Assembly (NCBI GenBank): GCA_025454955.1
Contig: JALONL010000005.1
Span: 1 to 64,000, forward strand
Length of the DNA: 64,000 nt
Direction of reading: 5' to 3'
Origin: Bacteroidia bacterium
Lineage (GTDB): Bacteria > Bacteroidota > Bacteroidia > Palsa-965
In this document: piece by piece, positions 59,404 to 64,000 of the stretch
How the letters are laid out: the number at the start of each line of letters is the position of its first letter
Numbering within the stretch: the stretch's first letter is position 1
The notes under the pieces: model-generated
Told to the model about the DNA's origin: nothing
The model's database searches: none
What the model saw: the letters and a program-made list of their open reading frames with translations, nothing else
Made by a program: the position numbers and the translations under genes

Positions 59404-60705
59404 ATGCTTCGCAATTTTTTTATAGCCGCCTCCGCATTCCTGGTTCAGACCTTATACAGCCAGGCCAGTTTAACTACTCTGGGTACGCCCTACACGCAAA
59501 ATTTCAATTCGCTGCCCAATACCACCGACGGTGCTGCAATTTCGGCCTGGGCAAACAATACATACCTCACCGGTTGGTACGTAAGCACCACCGCTCCTAT
59601 TGTTGAGGCCACCTGCGGGCCCACCGCCGCCAGCGTAAACAACACCGGTGCCGTTTACGCAATTGCTTCGGGCACCGACAGAAATCTTGGTTCACGGGCA
59701 TCGGGCGGTTCTGGAACATTGCGCTATGGTGTTCGCATGGTAAACTCTACCGGCTCTGCACTTACCTCAATTTATGTACAGTACTATGGCGAACAATGGT
59801 CTATTGCCGAAAACGGCACCAACGTAAATTCTCTTGCGTTCAGCTATCAAACCGGTACCACAGTTACCTCACTTACGGCCGGTACCTGGACAAACGTAGC
59901 CGCGCTCGACTTTACACAAATTTATACGAGTTCGCAAAGTGCAGGATTGGGCGGATCGGCATGTTCGGGAGCTTCGGGCCAGTGTCTTGCGCTTAACGGG
60001 AATGCAGCAGCAAACCGGGTATTAATTCAAGCCTGTATTACGGTAAGCGTTGCGGCGGGCGACGAAATTTTTCTGCGCTGGACAGATATCGATAATACCT
60101 CAAACGATCATCATCTGCAAATAGACGACCTGGAAGTAACACCGTACAGTGTTTCGTGCGCCACCGTGCTGCCGGTAGAGTTTACTTCGTTTACAGCCGA
60201 TCTTTATCAGAATCGTCCGCTGCTGCGTTGGGAAACGGCCAGCGAAACCAACAATGCCCGCTTTGAAATTGAGCGCTCTGCCGATGGCGAAATATTTGCC
60301 AGAATTGGTACTGTGGCCGGAGCAGGTACTACCTCGCAGCCGCAGCAGTATTCATACTTCGATGCTGCTGCGCCGGAGGGAATAGTGTATTATCGTCTCA
60401 AACAGGTAGATTTTAACGGCGATTACGAGTACAGCATAATTCGTGTGGTAACCGTGCCGCCATCGGAAATGCCTTTGCTGCTGCTTAATGTGCAGGGCAA
60501 TCAACTCAGCTATTCCCTGCAGGGCTGCGAAACGGCCGATGTGCTGGAAGTGTGGAATGCCTCGGGACAACTCATTGAGCGTGTGGCACAGCCGGCGCTT
60601 TGGGGCTCGGTTTCGTTGCCGCAAAACGGATTGTATCTTATTCGTGTGCGCTCGGAGCAATGCCCGGCCGATTTGGTGAAAAAGATTGTGTTTACTGCTC
60701 AGTAA
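59404..60705 (+). CDS. T9SS-sorted secreted protein
   Basis: This 433-residue protein starts with a signal peptide (MLRNFFIAASAFLVQTLYSQ); a GTG eight codons upstream is less likely. The first 250 residues are a beta-sandwich with NFNSLPNTTDGAAIS at its start, common in Bacteroidota secreted proteins. A fibronectin-like segment follows (LPVEFTSFTADLYQN, LRWETASETNNARFEIERS, VYYRLKQVDFNGDYEYS), and the end is a type IX sorting domain. It should be exported by T9SS. The last 14 bp overlap the convergent bshC gene. Confidence 0.85.
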   Translation: MLRNFFIAASAFLVQTLYSQASLTTLGTPYTQNFNSLPNTTDGAAISAWANNTYLTGWYVSTTAPIVEATCGPTAASVNNTGAVYAIASGTDRNLGSRASGGSGTLRYGVRMVNSTGSALTSIYVQYYGEQWSIAENGTNVNSLAFSYQTGTTVTSLTAGTWTNVAALDFTQIYTSSQSAGLGGSACSGASGQCLALNGNAAANRVLIQACITVSVAAGDEIFLRWTDIDNTSNDHHLQIDDLEVTPYSVSCATVLPVEFTSFTADLYQNRPLLRWETASETNNARFEIERSADGEIFARIGTVAGAGTTSQPQQYSYFDAAAPEGIVYYRLKQVDFNGDYEYSIIRVVTVPPSEMPLLLLNVQGNQLSYSLQGCETADVLEVWNASGQLIERVAQPALWGSVSLPQNGLYLIRVRSEQCPADLVKKIVFTAQ

Positions 60706-62281
60706 GCACGGTTAGTTCGTGTACGCCGGGAGTAATTTGCTCTTCGAGGGTGTGTATGAAATCCATTCCATAGCGCAGCAGCAGCGGTAAAATGTTATCG
60801 CTTCGTTCCTGAAGTACATTGCCGGGCAATATTTTCTCGCGGAGTTTTTTGAGCTGGTCGAGCGAGGTTTCTTCTTTTTGTTTGGCGGCGCGCACAACTT
60901 TGCTTTCGAGGACAGCAAGGCTGTTTTTCATTTGCTGCAATGTGCTTTCGGCGGCGCCGCGCAGGGTGGCATCGGTGGCGGCGGCTTTGGCGGCGATGGT
61001 GACAAACAGTTGCTGCAGGGCTTCCTGCTCGGCTTCAAAACTCAGTTGATCGCCGGAGGTGCGTTTGATGTAATTTTTCAGCAGTTCGTCGGTGGGAAGG
61101 AAAAGTTCGGTGAGATCGGTTTGGAGTTTGGCGAGTTTTGATGCGGTGCCTTTGTCGAGCACGAGCATAAAAGCCCGCGGCATGAGCACGGGGAAGTGTA
61201 TTTGCTGCGATTCGAAAAATGCGCGGTATTCGAGCCAGTAGGCGAGTTCGCCGGGGCCGCCCACGTAGGCAATGTTGGGAAGAATGTGTTGCTGAAAAAG
61301 CGGACGCAGCACAACGTTGGGACTGAAGTTTTGTGGCTGTTGTTCGAGTTCGGCGAGCAATTCGTGACGAGGGATGATGCGGTTGCTGCCGGTGAGTATG
61401 AAATCGTTTCCGCTGCGGTCGATGCGTTCGCGGGTAGTATCGGTAATGTAGAAAAGATTAATTGGGCGCGGGTTCACCTGTGCTTCGTAGCCGGCGGCTT
61501 CGATTGCGGCTATGCTCTGGCTCACGGGCTGCAGGGCAATTCCGGTTTCCATTTCGGCGCGGAGCTGGGGAATGAAAAGTTTTTTGAGCGAGGCATCGTC
61601 TGGATCGAGGCAAAGCACTTTATCGCCAAAGAGGAAATGTACAAAACGGCGTGTGGCTTCGGTGAGCGAACGTCCGGGTGCATAAATCTCATCCAGCGCC
61701 GTTTTCATTTCGTCGGTGCCGGGAGCATTGCCCAGCACCTGTGCCAGTTCTTCGAGAAAGGGTTGCAGTGAATCGGTGCGCAAACGGCCTACCGGCCCGC
61801 CTCCGGTTTGGTTCCAGTTTATTGTTTTGCCGTAAAGCTGCACACTGCGTATTTCGTCGATGTCGTGATCTTCGCCCGCCATCCAAAATATCGGTACCAC
61901 CTCACGTTGTAAACGTTCGCTGAGTTGTGCTGCTGTTTTAATGATGGTAAGAATTTTATACACAAAAAACAGCGGCCCGCCCAGCAACACAAGCTGATGT
62001 CCTGTGCAAACCGTGAGTGTTCCTTCTGCAGCCAGTTTCTGGTGCAGGGCTTCGGGCAATTTTACTCCGGCCTTTTCATATTGTGCCTGTATGGCACCCG
62101 CAAGCACCGCACGATGCGATTCGTTGTATTTTAACGATAATGCAGAAGCCATCAGCCCTGCTTCATCAGGAGGAAATGCGTAGTAGCCATTTAATGCCCC
62201 GGTCTGTTGTACATAATCGGTAAACAATTTCGAAAACTGCCGGGTTTCAGACAGTGTAAGGTGGCGGGTGCTGAAATTCAT
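60692..62281 (-). CDS. bshC: Bacillithiol biosynthesis cysteine-adding enzyme
   Basis: This 529-residue protein matches BshC, which adds cysteine to glucosaminyl-malate to make bacillithiol, the low-molecular-weight thiol of many Bacteroidota. Motifs seen are TVCTGHQLVLLGGPLFFVYKI, VPIFWMAGEDHDIDEI and YVGGPGELAYWLEYR, the Rossmann-like core, with a C-terminal coiled coil (about residues 440-500). The ATG at 62281 is supported by the exact -7 element 4 nt upstream. The gene overlaps the neighbouring T9SS gene at its end. Confidence 0.95.
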   Translation of the reverse strand: MNFSTRHLTLSETRQFSKLFTDYVQQTGALNGYYAFPPDEAGLMASALSLKYNESHRAVLAGAIQAQYEKAGVKLPEALHQKLAAEGTLTVCTGHQLVLLGGPLFFVYKILTIIKTAAQLSERLQREVVPIFWMAGEDHDIDEIRSVQLYGKTINWNQTGGGPVGRLRTDSLQPFLEELAQVLGNAPGTDEMKTALDEIYAPGRSLTEATRRFVHFLFGDKVLCLDPDDASLKKLFIPQLRAEMETGIALQPVSQSIAAIEAAGYEAQVNPRPINLFYITDTTRERIDRSGNDFILTGSNRIIPRHELLAELEQQPQNFSPNVVLRPLFQQHILPNIAYVGGPGELAYWLEYRAFFESQQIHFPVLMPRAFMLVLDKGTASKLAKLQTDLTELFLPTDELLKNYIKRTSGDQLSFEAEQEALQQLFVTIAAKAAATDATLRGAAESTLQQMKNSLAVLESKVVRAAKQKEETSLDQLKKLREKILPGNVLQERSDNILPLLLRYGMDFIHTLEEQITPGVHELTVLTEQ

Positions 62282-62285
62282 GCGG

Positions 62286-62293
62286 CAAAGGTA
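62286..62293 (-). promoter_or_regulatory. Putative -7 promoter element directly before the bshC ATG
   Basis: TACCTTTG on the minus strand fits TAnnTTTG exactly and ends 4 nt before the ATG at 62281, implying a leaderless mRNA. Confidence 0.5.
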
Positions 62294-62346
62294 AAGTGTT
62301 TTCAACGGACGATGACATCAACGCCCCGCTCTTTTATCTTTACGGC

Positions 62347-62919
62347 ATGGCACCACTACCCGATTATCACGGAGGAAATCCCTGGACTACACTCCACAGC
62401 AGCGAAGTGTATGAATCGCCGTGGATAAAAGTACGCAAACACGATGTGCTTAATCCATCAGGCAATCCCGGCACCTATTCGGTGGTGCATTTCAAGAACC
62501 TGGCCATCGGCGTGGTGGTGCTTGACGAGGAAATGAATACATGGCTTGTGGGCCAGTACCGCTACCCGCTCGAAGCCTACACCTGGGAAATACCCGAAGG
62601 CGGGGGCAATCCCGGGATCGATCCGCTGCTTTCGGCTCAACGCGAACTGCTCGAAGAAACAGGAATTACTGCCGCCCGCTGGACAAAAATTCAGGAAATG
62701 CACCTGAGCAATTCGGCTACCGATGAGTTTTGTATTCTCTTTCTTGCTCAGGACTTAACCTTTGGCGAAGCCGAACCCGAAGACACCGAAGACCTGCGCG
62801 TAATTAAAATACCTTTTGAAGAAGCATATCAGTTAGTGTGCAACGGCACACTAACTGACAGTTTAACGGTAACAGGTATTTTAAAGGTGAAACTGATGAT
62901 GGCGGAAGGAAAAGCATAG
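62347..62919 (+). CDS. NUDIX hydrolase
   Basis: This 190-residue protein has a Nudix fold with the box running from GGGNPGIDPLLSAQ into RELLEETGIT. The REL and EE metal ligands are kept, but the first Glu of the consensus is replaced by Ile. It resembles ADP-ribose or GDP-mannose pyrophosphatase types (VGQYRYPLEAYTWEIPEGG). The ATG at 62347 is used because a near-consensus -7 element ends 4 nt before it. It is divergent from bshC with only 65 bp between. A 13-bp perfect hairpin lies in the last part of the gene. Confidence 0.88.
   Translation: MAPLPDYHGGNPWTTLHSSEVYESPWIKVRKHDVLNPSGNPGTYSVVHFKNLAIGVVVLDEEMNTWLVGQYRYPLEAYTWEIPEGGGNPGIDPLLSAQRELLEETGITAARWTKIQEMHLSNSATDEFCILFLAQDLTFGEAEPEDTEDLRVIKIPFEEAYQLVCNGTLTDSLTVTGILKVKLMMAEGKA
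62829..62858. repeat. Perfect 13-bp inverted repeat within the NUDIX gene
   Basis: TCAGTTAGTGTGC and GCACACTAACTGA around an AACG loop form a strong hairpin in the mRNA near the 3' end of the coding region. No T-run follows. Confidence 0.7.
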
Positions 62920-62944
62920 GCTTTCACCTTACATCATTTCCTTA

Positions 62945-63886
62945 TTACTGCACTACAAATTTTATTACCGCTCCCGTTTGTTCTTTTGAGTGAAGGCGAC
63001 AGAGATAAATTCCTGCTTCCATATCAATAACAGAAATCTCGGTTTGTGTGGCTGTAACCGGAATGGTTTTGATGAGTTGCCCCTGCAGCGAAAGAATTTC
63101 TAATAACGCATCATTACTCAATTCGCCGTTAAGCGTAATTGTGGCCACATCATTTACCGGATTGGGTGATAAAGAAATGAGCAAATTACCGGCCAGGTTT
63201 TCGTGTACCGAATTGGGTTGTACACAGCCCGGACAGGGCGAAGTCTGGCAATAAGTTATAGTGGAAGCAATGGTTCCTATATTCATATCACCCAATCCGT
63301 TGGCTGATGCGTCACAAATATCCACATTACCGGTAATACTGGCTGAGTTAATGAAAATACCGGCAATACAAAATTTCCCCGAGCCCGAAGTTGATCCTGA
63401 ATTTAGCCAGCTGTCAGAAACAATGCTTCCGTTGTTTATCATTACATCGCTCGTAAAAATGCCGGTATTTACACAAATCATTCCCGAAGCATTGTTACGG
63501 AAAGTACCGGCCTGTTGCAGTTCAATGGCTACAATTGTTCCATAGTTTGCCATACTGTCGGTAGCCGAAAAAAAAGCTACAGCTGTCTGCACATAACCGT
63601 CGATACGCACAAACTGGCAGCCAAGCGTAATTGTATCCTGGCCGGAACTGATGAGCGAAGCACCCTGATTTACACGAAACTCCTGCGTGCCGTGCGTGAT
63701 ATTCTGATTAAAACTCACCTGCGAATTAATGATAATAATATCATCAGTGGGCAATGGAACTCCCGCAGGACTCCATATTGAAGGGTTGTTCCAGTTGCCG
63801 TTGGCGATGGATGTACGTGTGAGTGCGAAACCTGATACTCCGAAACCAAGTAAAGCGAGAATGGTAAATAGTAGTGACTTTTTCAT
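62945..63886 (-). CDS. T9SS-sorted secreted protein
   Basis: This 313-residue protein has a signal peptide (MKKSLLFTILALLGFGVSGFA). It then has a beta-helix-like region with short Asn/Gly/Ser repeats (FRVNQGASLISSGQDTI, NNGSIVSDSWLNSGS) and a four-Cys part (ITYCQTSPCPGC). The end is a type IX sorting domain (LSPNPVNDVATITLNG, LEILSLQGQLIKT, GIYLCRLHSKEQT). It is probably a small surface protein without catalytic motifs. Confidence 0.85.
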   Translation of the reverse strand: MKKSLLFTILALLGFGVSGFALTRTSIANGNWNNPSIWSPAGVPLPTDDIIIINSQVSFNQNITHGTQEFRVNQGASLISSGQDTITLGCQFVRIDGYVQTAVAFFSATDSMANYGTIVAIELQQAGTFRNNASGMICVNTGIFTSDVMINNGSIVSDSWLNSGSTSGSGKFCIAGIFINSASITGNVDICDASANGLGDMNIGTIASTITYCQTSPCPGCVQPNSVHENLAGNLLISLSPNPVNDVATITLNGELSNDALLEILSLQGQLIKTIPVTATQTEISVIDMEAGIYLCRLHSKEQTGAVIKFVVQ

Positions 63887-63907
63887 AAGTTGATTTTAAT
63901 GTGATGA

Positions 63908-63915
63908 CAAAAGTA
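63908..63915 (-). promoter_or_regulatory. Putative -7 promoter element for the last T9SS gene
   Basis: TACTTTTG on the minus strand fits TAnnTTTG exactly, 21 nt before the ATG at 63886. Confidence 0.45.
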
Positions 63916-64000
63916 TTCGCGCTTACCCCTATTCTGCACACTAAAAAAACTTTTAATCTTTAGCAGTTATTAAGCCTGAAGTCCTTGTAATCTATTGCCC

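Noticed and set aside
62296-62346. Upstream start for the NUDIX protein at 62296
   Set aside because: The extra 17 residues have no match to the family start and overlap the likely -7 promoter element.

Overview
The window looks like about 64 kb of chromosome from a Gram-negative member of the Bacteroidota. The evidence is: proteins with type IX secretion (T9SS) C-terminal sorting domains; an LptD-like outer-membrane protein; SPOR and thrombospondin type-3 surface proteins; bacillithiol synthesis (BshC); and repeated copies of the phylum-specific promoter (TTTG, about 19 bp, TAnnTTTG). No rRNA, tRNA, insertion sequence or CRISPR array was seen. Most of the window has near-balanced base composition. 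A few stretches are visibly AT-richer: 3.9-4.9 kb, 37.4-40.4 kb and 44.4-47.2 kb.

Layout. 0-4 kb: two lipoproteins overlapping a GT2 glycosyltransferase fused to a degenerate sugar-phosphotransferase scaffold, then an ORF6N protein beside gene debris. 4.9-11 kb (minus): phosphofructokinase, a THUMP rRNA methyltransferase, a ZIP metal transporter, a small methyltransferase, asparagine synthase and RidA. 11.1-21.0 kb: one long plus-strand Ter stress operon with three TerD proteins, a HAD hydrolase, a phosphoribosyltransferase, three TerY-type VWA proteins, a YggT-like membrane protein, a PP2C phosphatase, a protein kinase and TerC, closed by a strong terminator. 21.1-26.2 kb: three surface proteins built from beta-barrel, TSP3, SPOR and EF-hand modules. 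26.4-37.4 kb: mostly household genes (LOG, amine oxidase, saccharopine dehydrogenase, an MBOAT acyltransferase with an SGNH partner, YceI, DUF423, an M32 carboxypeptidase, YdeI). 37.4-40.4 kb: AT-rich island with an AbiE-type toxin and antitoxin arranged tail to tail. 40.4-50.3 kb: amidase, LptD, T9SS cargo, LytTR regulator, AroQ, XerD and a large unknown helical protein. 50.3-51.1 kb: an unusually long gap holding a 24-codon ORF with strong RNA secondary structure. 51.1-56.8 kb: a queuosine-precursor transporter and a biotin operon (bioB, barrel protein, bioF, bioD, bioA). 56.8-59.2 kb: a Panacea-domain antitoxin with its overlapping candidate toxin, feeding directly into trmD and rplS. 59.3-64 kb: T9SS cargo, BshC and a NUDIX hydrolase.

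The most system-like region is the Ter operon. TerD calcium-binding proteins and MIDAS-containing TerY proteins would form a scaffold, the kinase/PP2C pair a reversible phosphorylation switch, TerC the membrane element, and HAD plus phosphoribosyltransferase a small-molecule arm. The best candidates for something little described are the identical-style proline-rich tails of the first two TerY proteins, the YggT-like protein between TerY genes, the tail-to-tail AbiE pair with two perfect 30-bp palindromes at its antitoxin promoter, the Panacea pair wired upstream of trmD, the structured 24-codon ORF, and a recurrent promoter-to-start spacing of about 4 nt that implies leaderless mRNAs.
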